Source: Rhizobium sp. P40RR-XXII (GTDB lineage: Bacteria > Pseudomonadota > Alphaproteobacteria > Rhizobiales > Rhizobiaceae). Taken from it: a stretch of DNA of 64,000 nucleotides. Positions within the stretch are counted from its first letter, which is position 1. Each line of letters opens with the position of its first letter. Of the stretch, positions 31,350-41,092 are shown piece after piece. Both the position numbers and the translations under genes were made by a program. A model generated the notes under the pieces. It saw nothing but the letters and a program-made list of their open reading frames with translations, was not told the DNA's origin and made no database searches. The DNA is taken from positions 62,001-126,000 of the forward strand of contig NZ_JABAII010000004.1 in the NCBI RefSeq assembly GCF_012641405.1, in the 5' to 3' direction.

Positions 31350-31922
31350 ATGACGACCCAGCAGAAAAAACCTTCAGCAGCACGCCATGGCTTCAAGACT
31401 GGTGAAGCGATCGTTTATCCGGCCCACGGTGTCGGCACGATCACTGCCATCGAAGAACAAGAAGTCGCAGGCATGAAGCTCGAGCTGTTCGTAATCGACT
31501 TCGAGAAAGACAAGATGCGCCTGAAGGTACCGGTGGCCAAGGCCATGAGCATCGGCATGCGCAAGCTTTCCGAGACGGATTTCGTTGAGCGGGCGCTGAA
31601 GGTCGTGCAGGGCAAAGCCCGCGTGAAGCGCACCATGTGGTCGCGTCGCGCCCAGGAATATGATGCCAAGATCAATTCCGGCGATCTGCTTTCCATCGCT
31701 GAGGTGGTTCGCGATCTTTATCGCGCCGAGAACCAGCCGGAGCAGTCCTATTCCGAACGCCAGCTCTATGAAGCTGCGCTCGATCGCATGGCGCGCGAAA
31801 TTGCAGCCGTCAACAAGATGTCGGAAACCGAAGCCGTTCGCCTTGTCGAGGTCAATCTCAACAAGGGTCCCAAGCGCGGCAAGGTCGTCGACGACGACGA
31901 TTCCCAGGACGAAGCCGCATAA
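31350..31922 (+). CDS. carD: CarD-family transcription regulator
   Basis: A 190-residue protein. The N-terminal RNA-polymerase-interacting (CarD/TRCF) domain reads FKTGEAIVYPAHGVGTITAI, then ELFVIDFEKDKMRLKVPV. The C-terminal part is the helical DNA-binding domain (RRAQEYDAKINSGDLLSIAE, then VVRDLYRAE). CarD stabilises RNA polymerase open complexes and controls rRNA and stress transcription. The tail is acidic (VVDDDDSQDEAA). ATG at 31350 is used; TTG at 31341 is an alternative. It is followed by a strong terminator. Confidence 0.92.
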   Translation: MTTQQKKPSAARHGFKTGEAIVYPAHGVGTITAIEEQEVAGMKLELFVIDFEKDKMRLKVPVAKAMSIGMRKLSETDFVERALKVVQGKARVKRTMWSRRAQEYDAKINSGDLLSIAEVVRDLYRAENQPEQSYSERQLYEAALDRMAREIAAVNKMSETEAVRLVEVNLNKGPKRGKVVDDDDSQDEAA

Positions 31923-31948
31923 GGCTAAGTGCGCCAATTCTAGCTTCA

Positions 31949-31980
31949 AAAAACCCGGCCTTCGTGCCGGGTTTTTTCTT
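31949..31980 (+). terminator. Intrinsic terminator of carD
   Basis: AAAAAACCCGGC, a CTTCGT loop and GCCGGGTTTTTT make a perfect 12-bp stem ending in a T-run, 27 bases after the carD stop. Confidence 0.93.
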
Positions 31981-32259
31981 TGGAACCTTTTTGCTTCTGC
32001 CGCGTTTAAGCCTCGTGTTAGCGGTCGGTGTGGGTGCTCTCCTGTGGGGAGGGGTTTCCAAGCAGGCCGTATTTATGGACATTCACGAGGACCGGCCTAT
32101 GCGTTTTCATCCGAAGCCCCCCGGCGATCTGAACATGCTTCAATCGCCAGATCCATTCGCTGAGATCGAACAAGACTAGTCATCGATTATCCGGCGAACC
32201 GGATATCGGTTTCCAATTTGAATTTCATTCATTGATTTCCATCCGAGCAGTGATGTTCG

Positions 32260-32286
32260 GAAACGATACTTGCTGCCCTTTTCGTC
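32260..32286 (+). promoter_or_regulatory. Candidate ECF-type promoter upstream of rpoH2
   Basis: GGAAAC (32260-32265) and CGTC (32283-32286), 17 bases apart, lie about 50 bases upstream of the rpoH2 start. The EcfG/RpoE2 consensus is GGAAC-N16/17-CGTT, so the match is imperfect. In Sinorhizobium meliloti rpoH2 belongs to the general-stress regulon, which makes the idea plausible. The rest of 31981-32333 shows no supported gene. Confidence 0.28.
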
Positions 32287-32333
32287 GACCGCGGCATTAG
32301 AGACGATTTGAGGCCGAACCTTAGGAGATGCGT

Positions 32334-33197
32334 ATGACGAACATGTCTGCAGATCGACGTATGATCAAAGTCGCGATGGCTGCTCCCTATCTCGATCGCG
32401 ACGAAGAGCATAATCTTGCCATACGCTGGAAGGATCACGATGATCGCGGCGCCCGCAACCAGATAGCAACCGCGCATATGCGCCTCGTCATTTCCATGGC
32501 GGGCAAGTTTCGCAATTTCGGACTACCGATGAGCGATCTCGTACAGGAAGGCTATGTCGGCCTCCTTGAGGCAGCTGCCCGCTTCGAACCGGAACGGGAA
32601 GTTCGCTTCTCGACTTATGCAAGCTGGTGGATCCGCGCTTCGATCCAGGACTATATTTTGCGCAATTGGTCCATCGTGCGTGGTGGCACGAGTTCAGCGC
32701 AGAAGGCACTATTCTTCAATCTTCGCCGCCTGCGCGCCAAGCTCGCTCGCAGCAATTCGAGCGTTACCGTCCAATCTATCCACGAGGAAATCGCGGTTGC
32801 GCTTGGCGTCAGCCTTTCCGACGTGCAGACCATGGATGCGCGCCTTTCCAGCAACGATACGTCCCTGCAGGCGCCGTCGATATCGAGCGATTCCGAAAGC
32901 GCCGAGCGTATCGATTTTCTCATCAGCGACGAGCCGCTTCCGGACGAGCAGGTATCCGACATGATCGATGGCGAGCGCCGTCGCATCTGGCTTGCCTCGG
33001 CGCTGAAGCATCTCAACGAACGCGAGATGAAGATCATCCAGGCACGACGCCTCGTCGAAGATGGAGCGACGCTCGAGGAACTCGGCGCCGATCTTGGAAT
33101 CTCCAAGGAGCGCGTGCGTCAGATCGAAAGCCGTGCAATGGACAAGCTCCGCAACGCGCTGGTGGATGCGGATCCCCGCATGGCGAGCTACGCCTAA
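32334..33197 (+). CDS. rpoH2: RNA polymerase sigma-32-type factor RpoH2
   Basis: A 287-residue heat-shock-type sigma factor. Region 2 reads HMRLVISMAGKFRNFGLPMS, then DLVQEGYVGLLEAAARFEPE, and FSTYASWWIRASIQDYILRN. The RpoH box is present just after it (WSIVRGGTSSAQKALFFNL). Region 4 ends LGADLGISKERVRQIESRAM. Rhizobia carry several rpoH genes; divergence from the rpoH1 N-terminus and length suggest the RpoH2 type, used in oxidative and salt stress. ATG at 32334 is six bases after AGGAG; the ATG at 32328 is too close to it. Confidence 0.88.
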   Translation: MTNMSADRRMIKVAMAAPYLDRDEEHNLAIRWKDHDDRGARNQIATAHMRLVISMAGKFRNFGLPMSDLVQEGYVGLLEAAARFEPEREVRFSTYASWWIRASIQDYILRNWSIVRGGTSSAQKALFFNLRRLRAKLARSNSSVTVQSIHEEIAVALGVSLSDVQTMDARLSSNDTSLQAPSISSDSESAERIDFLISDEPLPDEQVSDMIDGERRRIWLASALKHLNEREMKIIQARRLVEDGATLEELGADLGISKERVRQIESRAMDKLRNALVDADPRMASYA

Positions 33198-33202
33198 GAC
33201 GG

Positions 33203-33226
33203 ATCTTCTCCCGTCCGGGAGAAGAT
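33203..33226. terminator. Hairpin between convergent rpoH2 and M48 genes
   Basis: ATCTTCTCCC, a GTCC loop and GGGAGAAGAT form a perfect 10-bp stem in the 39-base gap between two convergent genes. It probably ends both transcripts. Its arms resemble the CTTCTCC repeats at 730 and 55949. Confidence 0.7.
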
Positions 33227-33236
33227 AGAACGCTTA

Positions 33237-34769
33237 CTATTCCGAGATAATCTTGACCTTGTCGCCCGGTGCAATCGTTGCCCCGGTCGGTAGGGCATTC
33301 ATCAGTTTGAACAAATCGAGCTTGCGGTCGGTGCCCATCATGCGGGCGGCAAGCGTCGTGATCGTGTCGCCGGGCTTGACGGTGACGACGCGGACCCTGA
33401 GCGGCTTCAGCGATGCCGCCTCTTCCGGCGTCATATGCCGGAAACTCGACCGCAGCACGTCCGCCGTCTGGTTGAGCTGGGCGATATTCCCCTTCGGCAC
33501 GGCCGTCAGGAAGCGGAAGATCTGCGTGCGGTCGCGGATGACGGTGACATCGAAATCCCAGCGATCGGCGGAAGCGCGCGCGGTGGCGGCCGGCATGCCG
33601 TTGACGGTGATCGACTGGATTGAGGAGGGATCGAGGCCCGTCACCCAGCCGCTGGAAATATAGTTCGTCAGGTTCTGGTTCTGGCTGTCGGCCACACCGT
33701 CGAAACGGATGGCGATATCGCCTGGGCCGGTTGCCATCACGGCCTCGACCTTGTTGTCGATGCGAAAATCGGGCGGCACGTCGAAGCGGATGCCGAGGCC
33801 GCCATGCAGGAAGGTCTGGCCGCGGACATAGCCTTCCTCGGGGCTGTCGCCATAGAGCAGGCCATCGATGCCGTTCAGGTAATAATCGCGGCCGATGTCG
33901 CCGACTTTGCCTTCCTCGCCGAATTCGCGGGCATGCGCCTTGGCAAGATCGATGCGCTGCGGCGTGCTCGGGTGGCTCGAAAGGAAGTCCAGACTCTGGT
34001 CGGCATCGGAATTGGCCGACATGAAGCGGCTGTAGTCTTCCATGGCGTTGAGGAAGCGGGCGGCGGCATACGGATCGTAGCCGGCCTGGCCGAGCGTGCG
34101 GATGCCGATCTCGTCGGCCTGGAGTTCCTGCTGGCGCGAGAAGGCGGCGAGACGCAGCTTGCCGCGCGCGAGCGCCTGCTTGCCGGCCAGATCGCTCGAC
34201 AAAACCTCCGAAACAACGCGGCTGGCGATGACTTCGGCTTCCTCGCGCTTCTGCCGCTCGATGCCGTGATTGGCTGTCACGTGCGCCATTTCGTGCGACA
34301 GCACGGCAGCGACTTCGGAAGCATCATTGGCAAGCGCCAGAAGGCCGCGCGTCACGTAGAGGTAGCCGCCCGGAAGCGCGAAGGCGTTGATCGAGGGCGA
34401 ATTGAGGATAGTGATGCGGTAGGACTGCTGCGGATTTTCCGACACGCTGGTCAGGGCGCCGGCGATGCGGGCAACGAGGCGCTCAGTTTTGGCATCCTTG
34501 TATTCGCCGCCATAGCTTGCGAGGATGCGCGGATGCTCGCGTGCGCCCATCTGCGCGCGCGGGTCGTTTTTCTGCACCTCGGAGACGATCTGCGGATTAG
34601 CGGAGGGCGAGACGCTTGGCTGATAGGATTGATCCATCACCGTCTGGCAGCTGTCCAGCACCATGGCAGCGACAAGGAGCGGGGCTAGGCGGCGCAAACG
34701 GGCTGCGACGGTCACGCTGATCCTACGTGCTGCTAATTCGCTCTGCTTCAGTACCAGTGTCCCACTCAT
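33237..34769 (-). CDS. M48-family metalloprotease lipoprotein with LysM domain
   Basis: A 510-residue exported protein. An N-terminal signal ends in a lipobox-like VLDSC. The M48 peptidase domain carries the zinc motif HEMAH (in VAAVLSHEMAHVTANHGIE) and a downstream EL/QADEIG region (RQQELQADEIGIRTLGQAGY) with the third ligand. A C-terminal LysM-like repeat reads VRVVTVKPGDTITTLAARMM. It fits the BepA/LoiP-like periplasmic proteases that clear misfolded outer-membrane proteins; the LysM suggests peptidoglycan contact. ATG at 34769 is chosen over a TTG at 34796. Confidence 0.87.
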   Translation of the reverse strand: MSGTLVLKQSELAARRISVTVAARLRRLAPLLVAAMVLDSCQTVMDQSYQPSVSPSANPQIVSEVQKNDPRAQMGAREHPRILASYGGEYKDAKTERLVARIAGALTSVSENPQQSYRITILNSPSINAFALPGGYLYVTRGLLALANDASEVAAVLSHEMAHVTANHGIERQKREEAEVIASRVVSEVLSSDLAGKQALARGKLRLAAFSRQQELQADEIGIRTLGQAGYDPYAAARFLNAMEDYSRFMSANSDADQSLDFLSSHPSTPQRIDLAKAHAREFGEEGKVGDIGRDYYLNGIDGLLYGDSPEEGYVRGQTFLHGGLGIRFDVPPDFRIDNKVEAVMATGPGDIAIRFDGVADSQNQNLTNYISSGWVTGLDPSSIQSITVNGMPAATARASADRWDFDVTVIRDRTQIFRFLTAVPKGNIAQLNQTADVLRSSFRHMTPEEAASLKPLRVRVVTVKPGDTITTLAARMMGTDRKLDLFKLMNALPTGATIAPGDKVKIISE

Positions 34770-35039
34770 TTCGCTGCCATGCCGGCTCGGCGCCAAATCC
34801 GGTTGATCGTTACCGGGCTGATCATCGTCGCGCGCCGATAGAGGTTGCCTGCATCCCCTTCGATCCGCGTCTGCCCGGACGGTCTCCAGCCCTTGCTGTA
34901 GCCGATTTTGGCACCGGTTGCATAGCGAGACTCCGTTTAAATGTGGCAGCGTTGTATTTTAGCAAGCATTTCCCAGGACTTTCAGCCGCTTCGCACGACG
35001 AAATTAAGGCAGAGCGGGCAACAAGATGCTGCAGCGCAA

Positions 35040-35768
35040 TCAATGCTGCAGAAATGTGGTCAGTGCCGGAATGTCGCCTGTCTCGAGGAAGGTCTTTATG
35101 GGGGCGGCAAGCCTGATCGTGCCGCCATCGATAAACACGGCATGGTCGGCAAGACGCCGCACCTCGGCCGGGTCGTGCGAGACGATCAGCACCGTATTGC
35201 CGCTCTCGCGATGCAGGGTTTTCAAAAGTTCGACCATGCCGGAGCGCAGGCCGGGATCGAGGGCGGCGAAAGGTTCGTCCAGCAGCAGGATCGGCTTGTC
35301 GCGCACGAGCGCCCTTGCGAAAGCGGCGCGCTGCCGTTCGCCGCCGGAGAGCGTTCCCGGCCTGCGCTTCTCGAAGCCGGGCAGTCCGACGCGCGCCAAG
35401 GCCTCCGAGACCCTTTGCCGGTCCTGTGCAGAAAGCTTCAATGATGGGCTGATGCCGAGACCGACATTGGTGAAGAGATCGAGATGGGCAAAGAGGTTGT
35501 TGTCCTGGAAGACCAGCGACACGGGCCGTTCCGCAGGGTGGAGGCCGGTCACATCCTGCCCCGCCAGCAGCACGCGGCCGCGATCGGGCTGTTCGAAGCC
35601 GGCCAACAAATTGAGAAAGGTCGACTTGCCAGACCCCGACGGTCCGGCAATGGCGACGATCCTGCCCTGCGGCAATGCGCAGTCAAAGCGAAAGTCATGC
35701 GTGCCGAGGCGCAGCTCGACTCCGGCCATGGCGATACCTTGTTGCTTCATGTCGTTGCCGTCAGTCAT
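35040..35768 (-). CDS. thiQ: Thiamine ABC transporter, ATP-binding subunit
   Basis: A 242-residue ATPase with Walker [10 protein letters not shown], signature LSGGERQR, Walker [14 protein letters not shown] and H-loop VSHDPAEV. It energises uptake of thiamine and its phosphates. Its start overlaps the thiP stop by eight bases. Third gene of the thiBPQ operon under a TPP riboswitch. A start further in (MAGVELRL) is possible. Confidence 0.92.
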   Translation of the reverse strand: MTDGNDMKQQGIAMAGVELRLGTHDFRFDCALPQGRIVAIAGPSGSGKSTFLNLLAGFEQPDRGRVLLAGQDVTGLHPAERPVSLVFQDNNLFAHLDLFTNVGLGISPSLKLSAQDRQRVSEALARVGLPGFEKRRPGTLSGGERQRAAFARALVRDKPILLLDEPFAALDPGLRSGMVELLKTLHRESGNTVLIVSHDPAEVRRLADHAVFIDGGTIRLAAPIKTFLETGDIPALTTFLQH

Positions 35769-37398
35769 TTCTCTTGCTTTCGGAATCGCGCGCGCCTTGG
35801 CCCGCCGTGCCGGCGATGGTCAGAAGAAGACAGACCAGGCCGAGGATCAAGGCATACCCATCGGCGTCGTTCGTGCGGTAGCTGCCGAGCTTGCTGTAGA
35901 CCAGCCATGGCAGGGTCATCAGGCTGTCCGAGCCGAAGAGCGCCACCGCGCCGAGGTCGCCGAGCGACAACGCCATGGCGAAGGAGAGCGCGGTGAAGAG
36001 CGGCTTGCGCAGACCCGGCCAATCGATCAGGCGAAGACGGGCGATGCCGTAAAGGCCGAGGCTTGCGGCCAGCCGTTCGGTGCGGCGGCGATGGACTGCA
36101 TAGGCCGGTTCGATGACGCGGATGACGAAGGGCAACGCCATCAGCGCATTGATAACAACGATGAGGATGGCGGCAAAGCGGCTGGGATCACCCAATGGTC
36201 TCAGCGCCAGAAACCAGCCCGTTGCCAGCACGATCGGCGGGATCAGCAGAATAAGGGACGAGCTTGCACTCAAGGCGAGCGCCAGGCCGCGCAGGCTGAC
36301 GGTCTTGCGGCGATCGACCGATATCGCCGATCGGGCGCGGATGATGGCAAAGGATAACAAGACCGCCAGAAGGCCGGCGGAGAGCGCGATTGCCAGGCTC
36401 GTGACGGCCGCTTGCAAAAAGATCGGCTGGCCGGCGAGTTTCAGAAGATTCGCCTCAAAGCCGGTCACGACGACGGAAGCGAGCGGCAGACCGAGAAAGA
36501 GCGTGGCGGCCGACAGCACGCCGGCGTCGGTCCACCGTGCGGCTGTCCTTTGCCCATCGATGCGGTGGAGCGCGCGGCCGCTGGTCAGCCCGTGATCGTC
36601 TGGCGCGCGAAACAGCGTCATGGCGCTAAGGACGAGGAGAGTGACGGCGATCTGAAGCAGCGACAGCATTACGGCGCGGCCGGGGTCGAAATCGAAGCGC
36701 AGCGCCTGATAGATCGCCACTTCCAGCGTCGTCGCGGCCGGTCCGCCGCCGAGAATCAGGACGAGCGTGAAGCTGGTGGCGCAGAGCATGAAGATCAGGC
36801 CGGCAATGCCGGGGATGAGGCCGCGCAGGACAGGCCATTCGATGAAGCGAAAGACCGAGGCGGGCCGCATGCCGAGCCCGCCGGCGACAAGCCAGTATTC
36901 CGCCGGTACGCGCTCCAGCCCGGCCAGCATCAGCCGGCAGGCGAGCGGCATGTTGAAGAAGACATGGGCCAGCAGGATGCCGGCGAGACCATAGATGCTG
37001 ACGGGTTGCGATAGGCCAAGCGTAGTAAGCGCCTGATTGATGAGCCCTTGCCGGCCCCAGATGCCGAGCAGGCCGAGCGCGCCAATCAGCACCGGCAATC
37101 CCATCGGAACCGCCATCAGCCGGAGCAGCCACAACCGGCCGGGAAAATGCGGCTGGCGCGCCAACGCCCGGGCGACCGGTAGGGCGAGCACCACGGAGAG
37201 AAGCGTCGAGAGCACCGCCTGCAGCAGCGTGAAGCGCAGGACGCGCAGCAGATAGGGATCGGTCAGCGTGGTGTCGCCGCCGGACTCGATGCTGGCGGCC
37301 AAGAGGGCAAAAACGGCGACCCCGACGAAGAGCACGATGCCGGCGAGGCTAAGCGCCCCGCCGGAAATGGCGCGTCTTCGTTCGGGTGCCGCGAGCAT
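35761..37398 (-). CDS. thiP: Thiamine ABC transporter, permease
   Basis: A 545-residue fused permease with about 12 helices in two homologous halves. Each half has an EAA-type loop ([20 protein letters not shown] and [20 protein letters not shown]). This is the ThiP architecture: one polypeptide providing both membrane domains. It starts 10 bases after the thiB stop and overlaps thiQ. Confidence 0.92.
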   Translation of the reverse strand: MLAAPERRRAISGGALSLAGIVLFVGVAVFALLAASIESGGDTTLTDPYLLRVLRFTLLQAVLSTLLSVVLALPVARALARQPHFPGRLWLLRLMAVPMGLPVLIGALGLLGIWGRQGLINQALTTLGLSQPVSIYGLAGILLAHVFFNMPLACRLMLAGLERVPAEYWLVAGGLGMRPASVFRFIEWPVLRGLIPGIAGLIFMLCATSFTLVLILGGGPAATTLEVAIYQALRFDFDPGRAVMLSLLQIAVTLLVLSAMTLFRAPDDHGLTSGRALHRIDGQRTAARWTDAGVLSAATLFLGLPLASVVVTGFEANLLKLAGQPIFLQAAVTSLAIALSAGLLAVLLSFAIIRARSAISVDRRKTVSLRGLALALSASSSLILLIPPIVLATGWFLALRPLGDPSRFAAILIVVINALMALPFVIRVIEPAYAVHRRRTERLAASLGLYGIARLRLIDWPGLRKPLFTALSFAMALSLGDLGAVALFGSDSLMTLPWLVYSKLGSYRTNDADGYALILGLVCLLLTIAGTAGQGARDSESKRND

Positions 37399-37408
37399 GA
37401 TCAGCGCG

Positions 37409-38437
37409 TCAATTGCCGCTGGTGGCGGCCAGCCATTCGTCGATCCAGGCCTTGCGGTTCTTGTCGACGTCGGACGGGCTCATCAGGAAGGTCTTCGACG
37501 GCACGACGAGTTTGCTGAAGGCATCCGGCAGCGGCTCGGAGGTGGCCGAGACCGGCATCATCCAGTTGCTTGTCGGGATGATGTCCTGGAAGCTGGGGGA
37601 GATCATGAACTTCAGGAAGTCGCGGGCAAGGTCCTTGTTCGGCGAGGATTTGATGAGGCCGGCGACCTCGATCTGGATATAGTGTCCTTCCGAGAAGGCG
37701 GCCGCCTGATAACGATCGGTCTTGTCCTCGATCATGTGATAGGCCGGTGACGTCGTATAGGAGAGCACCAGCGGTGCCTCGCCCTTGGTGAAGAGGTCAT
37801 AGGCTTCCGACCAGCCGGGGGTGACCGTCAGGATGCGGCCCTTGAGCTTCGTCCAGGCATCGGCCGCCTTGTCGCCATAGATCGACTTCACCCAGAGCAG
37901 AAGCCCGAGGCCCGGCGTCGAGGTGCGCGGGTCTTCGATAACGATCTTCTGCGCGGGATCGCCCTCGACGAGATCCTTCATGCTCTTCGGGGGATTCTTG
38001 ACCGTCTGGCTGTCGTAGATCACGGCGAAATGGCCGTAGTCGTAGGGCACGAAGACGTCATCCTTGAAATCGCCGGGGACCTTAAGCGCGGAAGTGTCAA
38101 CGCCGCTTGCATCGAAAAGGCCGGTGTCCTTGGCTTCGTCGACGAGATTGGTGTCGAGGCCGAGAACGACATCGGCCTTGGTGCCCGCGCCTTCCAGCTT
38201 CAGGCGCGACAGAAGCGCGACGCCATCTGTGACGCTAACATAGTTGACCGTGCAGCCGCAGGTCTTTTCGAAGGCGGCCTTGACCTTGGCGCCCGGCCCC
38301 CAATCGGCGGTGAAGCTCTCATAGGTGTAGATGGTCAGAGCTTTGTCGGCCGCTGCAGCAGGCTGTGCGGCGAAAAAGCTTGTTCCGGCGGCAAGGGCCA
38401 GGCCGGTGAAGAATGACAATAGCGAACGGTGTTGCAT
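37409..38437 (-). CDS. thiB: Thiamine-binding periplasmic protein
   Basis: A 342-residue solute-binding protein of the ThiB/TbpA family. A signal peptide covers residues 1-29 (ending AQPAAAA). The mature protein begins [20 protein letters not shown], with the family's TYDSF-like opening, and contains [10 protein letters not shown] and [12 protein letters not shown]. It captures thiamine, TMP or TPP in the periplasm. A strong Shine-Dalgarno (GGAGGAGG) precedes ATG 38437. Expression is set by the upstream TPP riboswitch. Confidence 0.93.
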   Translation of the reverse strand: MQHRSLLSFFTGLALAAGTSFFAAQPAAAADKALTIYTYESFTADWGPGAKVKAAFEKTCGCTVNYVSVTDGVALLSRLKLEGAGTKADVVLGLDTNLVDEAKDTGLFDASGVDTSALKVPGDFKDDVFVPYDYGHFAVIYDSQTVKNPPKSMKDLVEGDPAQKIVIEDPRTSTPGLGLLLWVKSIYGDKAADAWTKLKGRILTVTPGWSEAYDLFTKGEAPLVLSYTTSPAYHMIEDKTDRYQAAAFSEGHYIQIEVAGLIKSSPNKDLARDFLKFMISPSFQDIIPTSNWMMPVSATSEPLPDAFSKLVVPSKTFLMSPSDVDKNRKAWIDEWLAATSGN

Positions 38438-38464
38438 GACAGCGCCTCCTCCTGGAGCCGGATG

Positions 38465-38488
38465 ATTTTAGGTCTATGGACCTAAAAT
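38465..38488 (-). repeat. Perfect AT-rich palindrome in the thiB leader
   Basis: ATTTTAGGTC (38465-38474), a four-base loop and GACCTAAAAT (38479-38488) form a perfect 10-bp inverted repeat between riboswitch and thiB. It has no following U-run, so it is not an obvious terminator. Confidence 0.7.
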
Positions 38489-38514
38489 CTGAATCCGCTC
38501 TAAAATCAAATAAT

Positions 38515-38571
38515 TAGAGCATGATGTTGCCCGAAAGCCGTTTACACTTTTCGGCATCATGCTTTAGGTTT
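38515..38571. repeat. Dispersed AGAGCATGATG palindromic repeat inside the thi leader
   Basis: AGAGCATGATG ... CATCATGCTTTA with inner CCGAAA / TTTTCGG is a second family of short palindromic elements common in rhizobial intergenic DNA. Here it lies inside the transcribed leader between the TPP aptamer and thiB. Confidence 0.6.
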
Positions 38572-38611
38572 CGTCTTGAAGGGGAAAGGGCGCCATGATT
38601 TCGTCACGCGT

Positions 38612-38712
38612 CTAATCCCTCCGCCGGTGTTAGCCGGATCAGGTTCCGCGGGTTGGCCCGGTAAAAGCCTCTCAGCCGGATGTCCGGAAGGACATAAGGC
38701 ACCCCGTTAGAG
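38612..38712 (-). promoter_or_regulatory. TPP riboswitch (thi-box)
   Basis: On the minus strand the canonical thi-box elements appear in order: ACGGGGTGCC, GGCTGAGAGG (pyrimidine-sensor loop CUGAGA), ACCCGC, GAACCTGATCCGG (pyrophosphate sensor) and the closing TAACACCGGCGGAGGGA. It binds thiamine pyrophosphate and turns off the thiBPQ operon downstream. No terminator hairpin with a U-run is obvious, so control may act on translation or through the leader palindromes. Confidence 0.95.
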
Positions 38713-38786
38713 CGTCGGCAGATTTAGCCTTGCGACGAAGGGATGACAAGGAAAATGATTCCCTTGTCGATTGCAGGCGGGCGATC

Positions 38787-40325
38787 TTACTCGGCCGCGT
38801 GAGCGGCCGCCGTCGGGCTTTCGATTTTCTTCACGGCGCCCGGAAGCTGCACGTTTCTCAACGACAGTGAGGTCAGAAGGCCGATGAGGCAGATGCCGGC
38901 AGCCGTCAAGAACAGCGGGCTGAAGGCGCTTGCATAGGCGGTGGCGACGGCCTCGCGGGTCGCCTCGGGCAATGCGGCCATCATTTTCGGCGTCAGCTGC
39001 TCGATGTCGGATACGCCCGCGATGGAGATGCCGACATTGCCGAGCTTGGCGGCGATGATGGCGCCGTAGATGGAAATGGCGATCGAGGCGCCGCCCATGC
39101 GCGAGAGCGTGACGGCGCCGGTTGCAGCGCCGACGTCACGGGCAGCGGCTGCGTTCTGCACGCCGATGACGGGCACCTGCTGCGCAAGACCGATGCCGAT
39201 GCCGTGCAGCAGCATCAGGCCGCCAATGAAGACGATGGGCGTGCCGGCAGGCAGGAAGGCGAACGAGCCAAATGCGATGGCGCTGCAGGCAGCACTTGCG
39301 ATGGCAAAGGGCTTGTAGCGGCCTCTGGCCGCGATCAGCCTGCCGGCCGATAGCGAGCCGCAGACGATACCGCCAGTCAGGAGAATGAACAGCAGGCCGG
39401 CCATCGAGGGCGAAAGGCCTGTCGTCGTCTGCAGGAAGAGCGCGAAATAATTGACCATCCCGATGGCAACGGCGCCGCTGGTGATCGAAATGATCAGCAG
39501 GAGGCCGAATGTCGGATTGCGGAACAGCGTCATCGGCACGATCGGCTCAGGAGCGCGGCGCTCGATGAAGACCCAGGCGATGGCGCAGATCATGCCGAAG
39601 GCGATGATGCCGAGGCACTGTGGCGACAGCAGTGATCCGAAGAGTTCGGTGCCGTCGGCGGCAAGCACGATGCTCGTCGTCGTCAGCGCAAGAACGATTG
39701 CGCCGGCATAATCGATCTTCGGGCGGCGGGCCGGCTTGCGATAGGGGAGCATGGTGGCGAGACCCGCCAGCACGACAAAGCCGATCGGCACGTTGACGAG
39801 AAAGATGGAGCGCCAGCCGAAGAGGTCGCTCATCGTGCCGCCGAGAACGGGGCCGATGGCGCCGGAGGCCATCAGCACGAGGCTCGAATAGCTCTGATAG
39901 CGGGCGCGTTCCCGCGGCTCGAACAGGTCGGCATTGACGGCGAAGATCGACACGAGGATGCCGCCGCCTCCCAGCCCCTGAAGGACGCGGGCGGCAATCA
40001 GCGTATTCATCGAAACGGCAAGGCCGCAGACGGCGGAGCCGATCGTGAAGATCGCGATCGCCATCATCATCACATATTTGCGGCCGAAGAGATCACCGAG
40101 CTTGCCGTAAACGGGCATGACGGCGGAGAGCGAGAGAAGATAGGCCGATCCGATCCAGCCGAAGCGTTCCAGATGCCCGAACTCGCCGACGATCGTCGGA
40201 AGCGCCGTCGAGACGATCTGGTTGTCGAGCGTGGCCATGAACATGGCAGTCATCAGAAACAGGAAGAGTATAAGCCGCCGTTTATGATCCGCCACGAGCG
40301 GCGCGAACGTTGTCTGCATGTCCAT
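38787..40325 (-). CDS. DHA2 (EmrB/QacA-type) MFS drug exporter
   Basis: A 512-residue inner-membrane protein with about 14 helices. Motif A is GKLGDLFGRKYVMM. Motif D1 lies in the first helix, MFMATLDNQIVSTALPTIVG. The antiporter motif C is ASGAIGPVLGGTMSDLFGWR, followed by FLVNVPIGF. It probably exports toxic compounds using the proton gradient. It is divergent from a MarR regulator that most likely controls it. ATG 40325; a second ATG two codons later is also possible. Confidence 0.88.
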   Translation of the reverse strand: MDMQTTFAPLVADHKRRLILFLFLMTAMFMATLDNQIVSTALPTIVGEFGHLERFGWIGSAYLLSLSAVMPVYGKLGDLFGRKYVMMMAIAIFTIGSAVCGLAVSMNTLIAARVLQGLGGGGILVSIFAVNADLFEPRERARYQSYSSLVLMASGAIGPVLGGTMSDLFGWRSIFLVNVPIGFVVLAGLATMLPYRKPARRPKIDYAGAIVLALTTTSIVLAADGTELFGSLLSPQCLGIIAFGMICAIAWVFIERRAPEPIVPMTLFRNPTFGLLLIISITSGAVAIGMVNYFALFLQTTTGLSPSMAGLLFILLTGGIVCGSLSAGRLIAARGRYKPFAIASAACSAIAFGSFAFLPAGTPIVFIGGLMLLHGIGIGLAQQVPVIGVQNAAAARDVGAATGAVTLSRMGGASIAISIYGAIIAAKLGNVGISIAGVSDIEQLTPKMMAALPEATREAVATAYASAFSPLFLTAAGICLIGLLTSLSLRNVQLPGAVKKIESPTAAAHAAE

Positions 40326-40395
40326 GGGGTAAAAAATCCGAGCTTGCCCGAAACGCTGCGCGGTCGATCGAATGCGCGGGACGCCCCGGTTTTCA

Positions 40396-40434
40396 TACTT
40401 GATACATATGTGCCATTAGCATATAAATGTCAAC
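40396..40434. promoter_or_regulatory. Divergent promoter/operator region of exporter and MarR genes
   Basis: On the minus strand TTGACA (40433-40428) and CATATG (40410-40405), 17 bases apart, make a plausible promoter for the exporter. The same stretch is an imperfect inverted repeat: TTGATACATATG ... CATATAAATGTCAA. A MarR dimer bound here would block the promoter (inference). Confidence 0.45.
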
Positions 40435-40492
40435 GACAGGTGAATGCTGTTTGCATGTTTTATTTCTTTTCCGCCTCTGGTATGGTGGAAAG

Positions 40493-41020
40493 ATGACATC
40501 TGCGACGAATACACGTGAAGTTGAAGCCCAGGCCCTGACCGATGACGAGAATCTCCTGCGCATCGGCCATGCCATGACGCGCATGCGTCTCCTGACGGGA
40601 CGCCGCATGATCGGCAGGCTTGCCATCCAGAGTGTTGCGCCGGGGCTCGAGCTTTCGCATCTCGACGTGCTCGATGTCGTGCGGCGGGCGGAGGCGACGG
40701 GCGAAGTCACCGTCGGCACGATCGCCGAGATGCTGCGCATCGATCCCTCGCGGGCGAGCCGCATCGTTGCCGACATGGTGACGCGCGGCGTGTTGCGACG
40801 CAAGGCATCGCAGGCGGATGCGCGGCGCATTGTCGTGATATTGACCGCGCTCGGGCAAAGACTGCTGTCGGAGATCCAGGCACAGAAATATTCGGTCATC
40901 GGCAGCATCTTCGCCGACTGGACGCCGGAGGAGATCGAGAGTTTCTCGCTGCTGTTCGATCGCTACGTCAGTGGTTACGAGCAGGTTTTCCAGGCGCGCC
41001 TCAAGGAAACGGACGACTGA
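40493..41020 (+). CDS. MarR-family transcriptional regulator
   Basis: A 175-residue winged-helix repressor. The recognition region reads TIAEMLRIDPSRASRIVADM and the wing VLRRKASQADARRIVVILTA (the D-x-R motif). It should repress the divergent drug exporter and itself until a ligand binds. ATG at 40493 follows GGTGGAAAG; the upstream extension to 40427 runs through the operator and is rejected. Confidence 0.88.
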   Translation: MTSATNTREVEAQALTDDENLLRIGHAMTRMRLLTGRRMIGRLAIQSVAPGLELSHLDVLDVVRRAEATGEVTVGTIAEMLRIDPSRASRIVADMVTRGVLRRKASQADARRIVVILTALGQRLLSEIQAQKYSVIGSIFADWTPEEIESFSLLFDRYVSGYEQVFQARLKETDD

Positions 41021-41092
41021 ACCGTCGTTGCTGCCGTTCTTACCCATGGCGCTCTTCCCTAGGGATATGAGTTTGCGCTATGGGCATGCCTC

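Noticed and set aside
31964..32179. Short frame after carD (71 codons, ends in FAEIEQD)
   Set aside because: It starts inside the carD terminator stem and has no ribosome-binding site; a shorter 35-codon version from 32074 is equally unsupported.
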